From NCBI GenBank assembly GCA_013041765.1, contig JABDRL010000147.1, positions 1 through 36,352 of the forward strand: a DNA stretch of 36,352 bases, written 5' to 3'. The notes below the pieces were generated by a model that had not been told where the DNA came from, searched no databases, and saw nothing but the letters and a program-made list of their open reading frames with translations. The stretch is from Dactylosporangium sp. GTDB taxonomy: Bacteria; Actinomycetota; Actinomycetes; Mycobacteriales; Micromonosporaceae. The position numbers and the translations under genes are program-made. Shown here piece after piece: positions 15,400 to 23,867 of this stretch (position 1 is its first letter; each line of letters opens with the position of its first letter).

Positions 15400-16350
15400 A
15401 TGACGGCAGTCGACAAGCCCACCACCGCCCGCGTTCGGGTGCCGGCCACCTGCGCCAACCTCGGCCCGGGGTTCGACGCGCTGGGACTGGCCATCGGGCT
15501 GCGGGACGACCTCATCGCCCGGATCACGGGTGGCGGGGTGACGGTCCGGGTCCGGGGCGAGGGCGCGGGCGAGCTGCCCACCGGGGCCGATCACCTGGTT
15601 GTCCGGGCGATGGATGCGGCGTTCGACCTGCTCGGAGAGCGTCCGGACGGGCTGGATCTCGAATGCGTCAACCGGATCCCGCAGGCTCGGGGCCTGGGCT
15701 CCTCCTCCGCGGCCATCGTCGGCGGGGTCCTGCTGGCCAGGGCACTGGTCGCGGAGGGCACAGCCAGGTTGGACGACATGGCCGCCCTGCGTCTGGCGGC
15801 GGATCTTGAAGGACACCCGGACAATGTCGCGCCGTGTCTGCTCGGCGGCTTCACCATCGCCTGGACGCAGCCCGATGGGGCGCACGCGGTGCGCCTGGAA
15901 CCGGACACCGCGCTGGCACCGGTGGTGTTCGTGCCCCGGGGCAGGGGGCTGACCGCCGCGGCCCGAGCGGCCCTGCCACCGACCGTTCCGCATGGGGACG
16001 CTGCGGCGACGGTCGGTCGGGCGGCGCTCCTGGTGCACGCGCTGACGGCGGCACCGTCATGCCTGTTTGCGGCAACCGATGACTGGTTGCATCAGAAATA
16101 CCGGGCGGGAGTTATGCCGGAAACCGCATCCATCGTCAATATGCTACGGAACAAGGGACTACCGGCGGTGGTGTCCGGCGCTGGCCCCAGTGTGCTGGTC
16201 TTCGCCGAGTCCGGATGGATTCCGCCGACCCTGACGGGCTGGAATGTCCTGCGAGCACCGGTTGACCGGACAGGTGCGATGGTGCTTGCCCCACCTGGTA
16301 CTGTGAAACACGCCGAGCAGGATGCTGTTGCCACTGATCCGGCAAGTTGA
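15400..16350 (+). CDS. thrB: Homoserine kinase
   Basis: ThrB phosphorylates homoserine with ATP ahead of threonine synthase. The 316-residue protein is a GHMP kinase: ARVRVPATCANLGPGFDALGLA at the N-terminus, the ATP-binding GLGSSSAAIVGGVLLA near residues 105-120, GHPDNVAPCLLGG, and the C-terminal AVVSGAGPSVLVF. In the ancestral order it directly follows thrC; here the thrC remnant and four inserted genes separate it from hom. Because it has lost its operon partners it may need its own promoter in the 72-nt gap upstream, where no clear pair was recognised. Confidence 0.95.
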   Translation: MTAVDKPTTARVRVPATCANLGPGFDALGLAIGLRDDLIARITGGGVTVRVRGEGAGELPTGADHLVVRAMDAAFDLLGERPDGLDLECVNRIPQARGLGSSSAAIVGGVLLARALVAEGTARLDDMAALRLAADLEGHPDNVAPCLLGGFTIAWTQPDGAHAVRLEPDTALAPVVFVPRGRGLTAAARAALPPTVPHGDAAATVGRAALLVHALTAAPSCLFAATDDWLHQKYRAGVMPETASIVNMLRNKGLPAVVSGAGPSVLVFAESGWIPPTLTGWNVLRAPVDRTGAMVLAPPGTVKHAEQDAVATDPAS

Positions 16351-16621
16351 CTACGCTTCATGCTCAACTGGCCGCGACGTGCGGCGATCTTGCGAGACGG
16401 CGAACCCCGATCATTCGTGACACCCCTTGCTCGCGCCGGTGCTGACCCGCGGCTTTCATGGATCGTCCGTGTCCGGCAGGTGCCAGTCGCATATGGTGGC
16501 GGCCTTTCACCAGACGAGCTGTAATGATTCATGTGATGTGTGTCACGGGAGAGCCAGGGGGCGGCCGGCCATGGTCGTGCCCGGTCCGGGCATAACCGGC
16601 CTAATCGAGGGAAGGAATCCA
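16351..16621 (+). promoter_or_regulatory. rho leader region with nested hairpin
   Basis: This 271-nt gap has no convincing gene. A possible -10 (TATGGT, 16492-16497) would give a leader of over 100 nt. Just before the rho ribosome-binding site, tgcccggtccgggca (16578-16592) is self-complementary and is enclosed by GGCCGG (16563-16568) and CCGGCC (16596-16601). Such structure could serve attenuation or autoregulation of rho, known from other bacteria, but is unproven here. Confidence 0.35.
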
Positions 16622-18700
16622 TTGAGCGACACCACCGACGTCACGTCGGATGCTTCTGGCGGACGCGCACCGGTCGAGACCGACGTCGCTGAGCAGACCG
16701 CTGCGGGCACGCGCCGGCGGCGCGTTGGCAGTGGCCTTTCCGCGATGCTGCTGCCGGAACTGCAGAGCCTTGCGGCGTCGCTGGGCATCTCCGGCATTGG
16801 GCGTATGCGTAAGCACGAATTGGTGACGGCCATTCAAGAACAGCAGGGCGGCACACGAGGAGAGATCGCGGCGCGGGCGGACACTCCTCGCGCCGAGGTC
16901 CATGCGGAAGTACCCGAGACCGAGCCCCGTGCGGACGGAGCGAAGCGGGCAGAGCGGGCACCCCGGCGGGCGACGCGACCCGCTGGGCCGCCCGAGCAAC
17001 GGGTGGACAGCCCCGAGCAGGTGGACAGCCCCGAGCGGGCGGGCAACGCCGAGCGGGCGGGCAACGCCGAGCGGGCCGCAGCCCCCGACCAGGAGACCCA
17101 GCCGGAGTCCGCGGAGCGTCCCGAGCGTCCCGAGCGTGGCGAGCGGTCCGAGCGTGGCGAGCGGTCCGAGCGTGGCGAGCGTCCCGAGCGTGGCGAGCGT
17201 GGCGAGCGGTCCGAGCGGTCCGAACGCCGCGAGCGGTCCGACCGTGGTGACCGGGGCGAGCGCTCCACTCGGTCCGACCGTGGGGAGCGGTCTGAGCGGT
17301 CCGACCGTGGGGAGCGGTCTGAGCGGTCCGATCGTGGGGAGCGGTCCTCGCGGTCCGACCGCGGTGACCGCGGTGACCGGAACGGGCGCGACCGCAACGA
17401 GCGGGGCAACAACGATCGTGGTGAGCGGGGCGGTCGCGACGACCACCGGTCCGATGACGATGACGGCGACGGCGGTCGGCGCGGTCGGCGCAGCCGTTTC
17501 CGTGACCGGCGACGGGGGAGAGGCGATCGCGGTGAGGGCGGCGGCAACGAGCCGCAGGTGACCGAGGACGACGTCCTCGTGCCGGTCGCCGGGATTCTCG
17601 ATGTGCTCGACAACTATGCCTTCATCCGCACTTCCGGCTACCTGACCGGCAGCAACGACGTCTATGTCGCGATGAGCATGGTCAAGCGCCACGGCCTGCG
17701 GCGCGGCGACGCCGTGACGGGCGTCGTGCGCCAGCCGAGGGAGGGCGAGCAGCGTCGCGACAAGTACAACCCGCTGATCCGGCTCGACAGCGTCAACGGC
17801 ATGGAACCGGAGGAGGCCAAGCGGCGGCCGGAGTTCTACAAGCTGACCCCGTTGTACCCCCAGGACCGGCTGCGCCTGGAAACCGAGCCGCACATCCTCA
17901 CCACCCGGGTCATCGACCTCGTCATGCCGATCGGCAAGGGACAGCGGGCGCTCATCGTTTCCCCGCCGAAGGCCGGAAAGACCATGGTGTTGCAGGCGAT
18001 CGCCAATGCGATCACCCACAACAACCCGGAGTGCCACCTCATGGTCGTGCTCGTTGACGAGCGGCCCGAAGAGGTCACCGACATGCAGCGCTCGGTCAAG
18101 GGCGAGGTCATTGCCTCGACCTTCGACCGGCCGCCGTCGGACCACACGACGGTTTCGGAGCTGTCGATTGAGCGGGCCAAGCGTCTGGTCGAACTCGGCC
18201 ACGACGTCGTGGTGCTGCTGGACTCGATCACCCGGCTCGGGCGGGCATACAACAACGCCTCCCCGGCCAGTGGCCGGATCCTTTCCGGGGGTATCGACTC
18301 GGCGGCGCTCTACCCGCCGAAGCGGTTCCTTGGCGCGGCCCGCAACATCGAGCACGGTGGCTCTCTGACGATCATCGCTACCGCTCTGGTCGAGACCGGG
18401 TCGGTTGGCGACACCGTGATTTTCGAGGAGTTCAAGGGCACGGGCAACGCCGAACTCAAGCTTGACCGCAAGATCGCGGACCGGCGGGTGTTCCCGGCGA
18501 TCGACATCGACCCCTCCAGTACCCGCAAGGAAGAGATCCTGCTGGCGCCGGAGGAACTGGCGATCGTGCACAAGCTTCGCAAGGTGCTGCACTCCCTGGA
18601 ATCACAGGAGGCGCTCAACCTGCTGCTGGACCGGCTCAAGAAGACCCGGACCAACCTGGAGTTCCTGATGCAGATCGCGCAGACGACGCCGGGAGAGTAG
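16622..18700 (+). CDS. rho: Transcription termination factor Rho with long Arg-rich insertion
   Basis: Rho is the hexameric RNA-dependent ATPase that ends transcription. I place the start at the TTG at 16622 (LSDTTDV...), with GAAGGA just upstream, giving 692 residues. The N-terminal helical domain ([30 protein letters not shown]) is followed at about 95-315 by a disordered Arg/Asp/Glu/Ser/Gly-rich insertion made of repeats. Then come the RNA-binding cold-shock-like domain ([18 protein letters not shown]), the Walker A motif SPPKAGKT (about 447-454), [27 protein letters not shown] and the C-terminal [12 protein letters not shown]. Actinobacterial Rho proteins are known for such insertions, which in Micrococcus and Mycobacterium Rho alter RNA use. 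Confidence 0.95.
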   Translation: MSDTTDVTSDASGGRAPVETDVAEQTAAGTRRRRVGSGLSAMLLPELQSLAASLGISGIGRMRKHELVTAIQEQQGGTRGEIAARADTPRAEVHAEVPETEPRADGAKRAERAPRRATRPAGPPEQRVDSPEQVDSPERAGNAERAGNAERAAAPDQETQPESAERPERPERGERSERGERSERGERPERGERGERSERSERRERSDRGDRGERSTRSDRGERSERSDRGERSERSDRGERSSRSDRGDRGDRNGRDRNERGNNDRGERGGRDDHRSDDDDGDGGRRGRRSRFRDRRRGRGDRGEGGGNEPQVTEDDVLVPVAGILDVLDNYAFIRTSGYLTGSNDVYVAMSMVKRHGLRRGDAVTGVVRQPREGEQRRDKYNPLIRLDSVNGMEPEEAKRRPEFYKLTPLYPQDRLRLETEPHILTTRVIDLVMPIGKGQRALIVSPPKAGKTMVLQAIANAITHNNPECHLMVVLVDERPEEVTDMQRSVKGEVIASTFDRPPSDHTTVSELSIERAKRLVELGHDVVVLLDSITRLGRAYNNASPASGRILSGGIDSAALYPPKRFLGAARNIEHGGSLTIIATALVETGSVGDTVIFEEFKGTGNAELKLDRKIADRRVFPAIDIDPSSTRKEEILLAPEELAIVHKLRKVLHSLESQEALNLLLDRLKKTRTNLEFLMQIAQTTPGE
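17270..17350 (+). repeat. Three 27-bp tandem repeats in the rho insertion
   Basis: Exact copies at 17270-17296 and 17297-17323 are followed by a diverged copy at 17324-17350. Each encodes RSDRGERSE or a variant. Shorter Glu-Arg repeats lie at 17110-17220. The array is likely to vary in length between strains by slippage. Confidence 0.75.
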
Positions 18701-18721
18701 GACGCCACACGGCTGGGGAAC

Positions 18722-18743
18722 GCCGGGGTCGGGAGGCCCCGGC
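18722..18743 (+). terminator. Hairpin after rho
   Basis: GCCGGGG (18722-18728) pairs exactly with CCCCGGC (18737-18743) around an 8-nt loop, 21 nt after the rho stop. There is no T-run. A terminator is the likely role. Confidence 0.45.
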
Positions 18744-18903
18744 GGCCCCGGGTCGGCTCGTCGCCCCGACCTGGGTGTCCGGTCCCAGCCGTGGCACACT
18801 GGGAAACCAATCAGGTTCCGGTTCACGCCTGACCAGCGAGCGACCCGCCTTGGCGACGCGCGCCCGGCGACCCGGCGACCATTGCTCGGAGAGGATCGAC
18901 GAC

Positions 18904-19131
18904 ATGAAGCCCGGTATCCACCCCACGTATGTCGAAACGCAGGTCACTTGCTCCTGCGGGAACGCGTTCACCACCCGCAGCACGGCGAAGAGCGGCGTGA
19001 TCCACGTCGAGACCTGCAACGTCTGCCACCCGTTCTACACGGGCAAGCAGCGGGTGCTGGACACCGCGGGGCGCGTCGCCAAGTTCCAGCAGAAGTACGC
19101 CAGGGTCAAGGCCCGCGTCACCGGGAAGTAG
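18904..19131 (+). CDS. rpmE: 50S ribosomal protein L31 (zinc-binding type)
   Basis: The 75-residue protein is a full-length bacterial L31: [22 protein letters not shown], then [28 protein letters not shown]. The four cysteines (C16, C18, C37, C40) mark the zinc-containing form, which in many bacteria is replaced by a zinc-free paralogue under zinc starvation. It lies between rho and prfA, as in mycobacteria. GGAGAGG lies about 10 nt upstream of the ATG. Confidence 0.95.
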   Translation: MKPGIHPTYVETQVTCSCGNAFTTRSTAKSGVIHVETCNVCHPFYTGKQRVLDTAGRVAKFQQKYARVKARVTGK

Positions 19132-19143
19132 CGGTACGACCGG

Positions 19144-19175
19144 CGCCCATCCCAGGCAGCTCGCTGCTATGGGCG
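19144..19175 (+). terminator. Hairpin after rpmE
   Basis: CGCCCAT (19144-19150) pairs with ATGGGCG (19169-19175), and the 18-nt loop contains a further short stem. It starts 12 nt after the rpmE stop and could terminate or process the transcript. Confidence 0.35.
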
Positions 19176-19248
19176 GGGCGCCGTCGTCGTGTCTGGAGCC
19201 GCTGGCGGGACGACCCCCGCGGGACCGCCTCGATGGTTGGAGACTGAG

Positions 19249-19293
19249 ATGATCATGAACATGATCGGCAACTGCGACGAGGTCCTGTCATGA
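19249..19293 (+). CDS. Possible 14-codon minicistron coupled to prfA
   Basis: An ATG at 19249 is preceded by GGAG at 6-nt spacing. It opens the frame [14 protein letters not shown], ending in TGA at 19291-19293, which overlaps the prfA ATG (19290) as ATGA. It is too short for function prediction. It could couple release-factor translation to upstream translation, or be chance, since prfA has its own GAGG. Confidence 0.35.
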   Translation: MIMNMIGNCDEVLS

Positions 19294-20381
19294 GCGGCAC
19301 CGACCGGCTGGCCGGGCTGCTGCGGGAACACGCGGAACTGGAGCAGCGCCTCGCGGATCCCGCCATCCACGCCGACCAGGCACAGGCGCGTCGTGTCGGG
19401 CGGCGGTATGCGGAGCTCACCCCGATCGCCAAGACCTCCGGCGAGCTGGAGCAGGTCCGGCAGGACCTGGTGGCCGCCCACGAGCTGACGGCGGAGGATC
19501 CCTCCTTCGCCACCGAAGCGGCGGCGCTGGAGGCCACGATCAGCGAGGTCGAGGAGCGCCTGGCCGAGCTGCTGATGCCCCGCGACCCCAACGACGCCAA
19601 GGACGTGATTCTGGAGGTCAAGGCGGGCGAGGGCGGGGAGGAATCCGCGCTGTTCGCCGGCGATCTGCTGCGGATGTACCAGCGGTACGCCGAGCGCCGG
19701 GGCTGGGCGTTCGAGGTCCTGGAACACCAGGAGTCCGACCTCGGGGGCTTCAAGGACATCGCCGTTGCGATCAAGATGCGGGGCACCCCCGAAGACGGAC
19801 ACGGCGTCTGGTCGCGCCTGAAATGGGAAGGCGGCGTGCACCGCGTCCAGCGGGTGCCCGTCACCGAGTCCCAGGGACGCATCCACACCAGCGCCGCTGG
19901 TGTACTGGTGCTGCCAGAGGCCGAGGACACCGAAATCGAGATCGACCTCAACGAGCTGCGCATCGACGTGTTCCGCTCGTCGGGGCCCGGCGGGCAGAGC
20001 GTCAACACCACCGACTCCGCCGTCCGGATTACCCACCTGCCCTCCGGCATCGTCATCTCCTGCCAGAACGAACGCTCGCAGCTACAGAACAAGGACCGCG
20101 CGCTGCGGATGCTGCGGGCGAAGCTGGCGGCCCTCGCGGAGGAACAGGCCGCCGCCGCCGCCGGCGACGCGCGACGCTCGCAGGTCCGCACGGTCGACCG
20201 GTCCGAGCGGATCCGCACCTACAACTTCCCCCAGAACCGCATTACCGATCACCGGATCGGATTCACCGCGTACAACCTGGACCTGGTGCTTACCGGAGAT
20301 CTGGACGGGGTGCTGAACGCCCTGACCGAGGCGGACCGGCAGGCCCGGCTCTCCGGCCAGGACCGGCTGACGCGGGGCTGA
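19290..20381 (+). CDS. prfA: Peptide chain release factor 1
   Basis: RF1 recognises UAA and UAG stop codons and triggers peptide release. The 363-residue protein has the normal length. [14 protein letters not shown] contains the PxT tripeptide that reads the stop codon in RF1, and [24 protein letters not shown] contains the catalytic [25 protein letters not shown] is the conserved domain-2 opening. The ATG at 19290 has GAGG at about 8 nt. The usual partner prmC, which methylates the GGQ glutamine, is normally the next gene; here two minus-strand genes intervene. Confidence 0.96.
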   Translation: MSGTDRLAGLLREHAELEQRLADPAIHADQAQARRVGRRYAELTPIAKTSGELEQVRQDLVAAHELTAEDPSFATEAAALEATISEVEERLAELLMPRDPNDAKDVILEVKAGEGGEESALFAGDLLRMYQRYAERRGWAFEVLEHQESDLGGFKDIAVAIKMRGTPEDGHGVWSRLKWEGGVHRVQRVPVTESQGRIHTSAAGVLVLPEAEDTEIEIDLNELRIDVFRSSGPGGQSVNTTDSAVRITHLPSGIVISCQNERSQLQNKDRALRMLRAKLAALAEEQAAAAAGDARRSQVRTVDRSERIRTYNFPQNRITDHRIGFTAYNLDLVLTGDLDGVLNALTEADRQARLSGQDRLTRG

Positions 20382-20387
20382 GACCCC

Positions 20388-22187
20388 TCAGCCGGCGTCG
20401 TCGATACGTGCGGTCGTGAAGTCCAGCAGCGGTCGCCGCAGGGCATCGCGTGGCGGGGGGTCCAGGGTGGCCGCGGTCCGGGCCAGCAGATCGACCAGCC
20501 CCGCGCGGGTCGCCACGACCAGGACCCGCTCGGTGCGGACCAGCGCTCTGCGGGGCGGCCAGTTCCACAACGTCTGCCCGTAGCGGCCCCGCACAGCGAT
20601 CAGCCGCGTCTTGTGCGACCGGTTCACCTCGGCGCAGGGGAGGCCATCCAGCTGCGCTCCCGCCCCGACCGGCAGCTCAGCGACCAGCAGCACCCTGCGG
20701 CCGATCGGGATGGTGCCGAGGACATCCCGTCCCATCATGGTCGCGGCGAAGGCCGGGGCGGACAGGTAGGAGACGCTCCGGGAAAAATCGATGTCGAAGG
20801 CCCGCTCGGCCCGCGCGGCAAAATCCTCATCGAAGAGCCGCAACAGCACCCGCAGCTTCGGGCAGGGCCCTGGGGACTCTCGCGGGTCCGGCCGGGACCC
20901 GGCCGGCTGGCGATGCTTGTCGTGAATCGAGCGGGCCAGCAGCGCGGCTTCCAGGTTGCTCACGTCGTCGGTGGACAGCACAACCAGTGTCTGGCAGGTT
21001 TCCACCGACGCCGCCCGCAGGGTTTCCGGGCTGTTGGCGCTGCCGATGATGACCGGAACGCCCAGGGCCCTGGCGACCGGGACGCCACGGGCGTCCGGCG
21101 AGCGGTCGATGGCCACCACGGTGAGGCCGAGATCGTGCAGTTCTCGCAGCACCCGGGTACCGACGTTGCCAAGCCCGGCCACGATGACGTGGCCCGACAC
21201 CGGCCTGGTGAGCCCGCCGGTGCTGGCGGCCAGTTTCATGTTGACGATGGCCTCGACGATGATCGCGGTCAGGATGGGGACGATGGCCGCCCCGCTGATC
21301 ACCAGGAAGACCTCGGCGATCTGCTGGACCACCGGAGCCTTCGGGCTCGGATCACCGCCGCCGACGGCGGTGAGGATCGCCAGGTAGGCCGCCTGCCAGG
21401 AGCCGATACGGCCGGTGGCGGCCAGTGCCAGGGCCCCGAGGGCGAGTGGCACGGACAGGGCGAGCAGGGCACGGCGCTGCCGGCGCCCCCACAACAGCCG
21501 CACCAGCGGAAGCGACGGCCTCCGGCGGCGCGCCGGCCGGCGGGGCGGGGCGCTGGCCGCGTGCGTCAGGACGAGGTCGGCCGCATCGTCGTCCTCGGGC
21601 AGCGTCTCCGGCTCGCCGGAGCCATCGGTGGTGGCCAGGCCGCACACCACGCGATCCTGGCGAAGGTCGTTGCCCGCCCGGTTGACCGCGGTCAGCGACC
21701 CGCCGGGGATCCGGATGTACGCTGGCCGGTCGTCGCCCAGCACGGCCGCGACGAACGCCGGCGCCGCGATCTCCGAGCCGGACAGCGTGTCACAGTCGCC
21801 GAGCATGGTGGCGACACCCTCAGCCAGGGCCTGGTGGAACATCCGGACCACGATCCGTACCGTCGGGCTGACCTCCCGGGCGATCAGCGCACCATCGACG
21901 TTGGCGACGTCGTCCTGGGCGATGAGGGCCAGGGCGACCGCCTGCTCCAGACCAGCGCGATGGAACACCTCCGGAGTCAGCCGGGGAGCCACCAGCATGG
22001 TCGGGCGCAGGGCCGGGTCACCGCTCGCCGGCCGCAACGCACCGATGTCGGGCGCCTGCCCCTCGGCGGCCGAGGCCACGATCACGGTGACCTGGACGGC
22101 GTACCGGTCCATCAGCTCTGCCACCAGGCGCTGCGCGAGGGCGTTGTCTCCCCACACGATCACCCGAGAGACCACGTCACCGCACAT
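20388..22187 (-). CDS. Two-TM ion-channel-like protein with two RCK/TrkA-N domains
   Basis: The 599-residue protein has a TrkA-N/RCK-like domain at the N-terminus (SRVIVWGDNALAQRLVAELM), a two-helix channel-like segment (TM1 about 238-258, TM2 about 290-312) and a second RCK domain (HVIVAGLGNVGTRVLRELHDLGL, then AIDRS). Between the helices, residues 273-279 read TAVGGGD, aligning with the K+-channel filter TTVGYGD with Tyr and one Thr replaced. It probably carries ions across the cytoplasmic membrane under nucleotide control, but K+ selectivity cannot be assumed. The stop lies 6 nt from the convergent prfA stop. The start at 22187 is supported by a -10 hexamer 6 nt upstream. It interrupts the usual prfA-prmC order together with the next gene. 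Confidence 0.75.
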   Translation of the reverse strand: MCGDVVSRVIVWGDNALAQRLVAELMDRYAVQVTVIVASAAEGQAPDIGALRPASGDPALRPTMLVAPRLTPEVFHRAGLEQAVALALIAQDDVANVDGALIAREVSPTVRIVVRMFHQALAEGVATMLGDCDTLSGSEIAAPAFVAAVLGDDRPAYIRIPGGSLTAVNRAGNDLRQDRVVCGLATTDGSGEPETLPEDDDAADLVLTHAASAPPRRPARRRRPSLPLVRLLWGRRQRRALLALSVPLALGALALAATGRIGSWQAAYLAILTAVGGGDPSPKAPVVQQIAEVFLVISGAAIVPILTAIIVEAIVNMKLAASTGGLTRPVSGHVIVAGLGNVGTRVLRELHDLGLTVVAIDRSPDARGVPVARALGVPVIIGSANSPETLRAASVETCQTLVVLSTDDVSNLEAALLARSIHDKHRQPAGSRPDPRESPGPCPKLRVLLRLFDEDFAARAERAFDIDFSRSVSYLSAPAFAATMMGRDVLGTIPIGRRVLLVAELPVGAGAQLDGLPCAEVNRSHKTRLIAVRGRYGQTLWNWPPRRALVRTERVLVVATRAGLVDLLARTAATLDPPPRDALRRPLLDFTTARIDDAG

Positions 22188-22193
22188 GCTCGC

Positions 22194-22199
22194 AGCCTA
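22194..22199 (-). promoter_or_regulatory. -10 element for the RCK channel gene (leaderless)
   Basis: On the minus strand TAGGCT lies exactly 6 nt before the ATG at 22187, and no Shine-Dalgarno is present. TTGGCG lies about 20 nt further upstream as a weak -35. Confidence 0.4.
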
Positions 22200-22246
22200 G
22201 TGACACCAGGCTATGCCACCGCCAACCACGGTCGCGCTCCTCGCCG

Positions 22247-23806
22247 CTACCGGGCGCGGCCGCCCTTGGCGTCCGCCACCGCGGCCAGCGCCGCGTCCAG
22301 CGCATCGTTCGCGGACGCGAAGGCGCGGCCCTCCCGCAACCCGGCCCAGCCCAGGGTCACCCCGACCCGGGTGCCGGGGACCAGGCCCGCCCAGTCCTCC
22401 TCGCAGATGGCCGTGACGATCCGCCGCCCGATCTCGCCGACCTCCGGTCGGGCGGCTGGCGGCAGCACCACGGCGAACTCGTCCCCACCGACCCGGGCGA
22501 CAAAGTCGCCCAGGCGCATGACCCGGTTGAGCACCCCGGCCACGCGTTGCAGGATCAGGTCTCCCGAGGAGCGGCCGTGCTCGGTGTTGACATCGGTGAA
22601 ACCGTCAAGGTCACAGACCCCGACCAGCACCTCGTCGCCCCGGGAGAGGATCGTCGTCAGATGCTGTTCGAGCCGGTCCCGGTCCGGCAGGCCGGTCAGC
22701 GGGTCGGTGCGCTGGTCATCGGCGTACCCGGCGACGCTGCGCCGCAGCTCTTCGGAATCCAGCCGGGCGGCGACCGCCTCCACGAACAGTTCCCGAAGAC
22801 GCTCGAAGTATCCGCTGGCCAGCCGGAACGCGTGCCGGTCCGCCCGGTTCGCGGAGGCGGGATCCCCGGCGGCCAGATGGGCGAGCGCCCGCAGCCGGTA
22901 CGCCTCGGGGGCGTCGAGGGTGTCGTCGGAGATCTGTGCGGCTTCGAGCCGGGCCACCGCCTCGACCGGCCGGCCTTCCGCGATGGCCAGGCAGACGAGG
23001 CCCAGCACCCGCAGGTCCGCGCCGAACCCGGTGTCGTGGGAACGATCGAGCAACGTACGGATCTCGCGGTGCGCCGCGGGATCCTGCTCGTCGCCGGCAA
23101 CCCCGAACGCGGCAAGGCGGGCCAGGGCGTATCCGTACGCGCCGAGGCTGCTGGGACGCATGCCGTCGAGCTGCCCGGTCTCCCGTCGATGATCGAGGTC
23201 CGCCAGGACGTCCCGCAGCACCCGCTGGCAGCCGTCGGCGTCACCACGCTGATCGAGCGCCACCGCCAGCCTCAGCCGGATGCCCGGGGCGGCGAAATCC
23301 GCACTGCGCAGACCGATACTGACGGCGACCTGGCGGGCGCGGTCGATCGCCGCGAGCGCATGGCCGTGGAAGCCGGTGTAGGAGTAGGCCATGGCCAGGT
23401 CATGCCAGGCCCACGCCGTGGTCGCGTCGGTCAGCTCGATCGTGTCGAGGGCCCGGGCGCTGCGGACGAGATGGGTCGCGGAGCGGTCCAGCGAGCCCAT
23501 CCGGTGGGCCACCAATGCGGCCAGGGCGTTGAGTTCACCGAATGTACCGAGATCGGGGGACGCCTTGTTGGCCTCGAACGCCGTTTCCAGCGCCGTGGTC
23601 AGCTCGGCGGTTCGACCCACCGCGATGAAGCCGACGAGCCGCATGGTCAGGCCCTCGGCGCGCTCGCGGGGCCCGGGTTGCTCCCGGAGTAGTCGCTCGA
23701 TCGTGTGTATCGCCTCGCCGTACTGCTCATCGGTCAGCAGGCGCCGCGCGTGAGCGAGTTCCTTCGCGTGCTCCGTGGTCGTGGCCACCTGGTCGGCCCC
23801 CTCCAT
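22247..23806 (-). CDS. Diguanylate cyclase (GGDEF) with TPR-like N-terminal region
   Basis: The 519-residue protein is soluble: no signal peptide or membrane helix is visible. About 340 residues of Ala/Leu/Arg-rich helical repeats come first (RRLLTDEQYGEAIHTIERLL, then AWAWHDLAMAYSYTGFHGHALAAIDRAR), like tetratricopeptide repeats. The GGDEF domain follows: DPLTGLPDRDRLEQHL, then VGVCDLDGFTDVN, then the catalytic VARVGGDEFAVVL (GGDEF 440-444). RLGD ends five residues before GGDEF and fits the inhibitory RxxD site for product feedback. The protein should make cyclic di-GMP, with the repeats as a sensing or protein-interaction part. No EAL domain is present. It is divergent from prmC, with 61 nt between the starts. 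Confidence 0.88.
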   Translation of the reverse strand: MEGADQVATTTEHAKELAHARRLLTDEQYGEAIHTIERLLREQPGPRERAEGLTMRLVGFIAVGRTAELTTALETAFEANKASPDLGTFGELNALAALVAHRMGSLDRSATHLVRSARALDTIELTDATTAWAWHDLAMAYSYTGFHGHALAAIDRARQVAVSIGLRSADFAAPGIRLRLAVALDQRGDADGCQRVLRDVLADLDHRRETGQLDGMRPSSLGAYGYALARLAAFGVAGDEQDPAAHREIRTLLDRSHDTGFGADLRVLGLVCLAIAEGRPVEAVARLEAAQISDDTLDAPEAYRLRALAHLAAGDPASANRADRHAFRLASGYFERLRELFVEAVAARLDSEELRRSVAGYADDQRTDPLTGLPDRDRLEQHLTTILSRGDEVLVGVCDLDGFTDVNTEHGRSSGDLILQRVAGVLNRVMRLGDFVARVGGDEFAVVLPPAARPEVGEIGRRIVTAICEEDWAGLVPGTRVGVTLGWAGLREGRAFASANDALDAALAAVADAKGGRAR

Positions 23807-23867
23807 TGCGATGCTGGTGCGCGGGGTACCTGTCCGCGCTGACTCGGTCGCGCTCCATGATTATGGC

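Noticed and set aside
17110-17360. CRISPR-like array
   Set aside because: The repeats are in-frame codon repeats within rho without unique spacers.
16601-18592. 663-residue minus-strand open frame opposite rho
   Set aside because: It is composed of mirror-image repeats of the rho insertion and has no family likeness; rho is certain on the plus strand.
20613-23192. 859-residue plus-strand open frame opposite the RCK and GGDEF genes
   Set aside because: It spans two well-supported minus-strand genes and their gap, and its sequence is low-complexity with no motifs.
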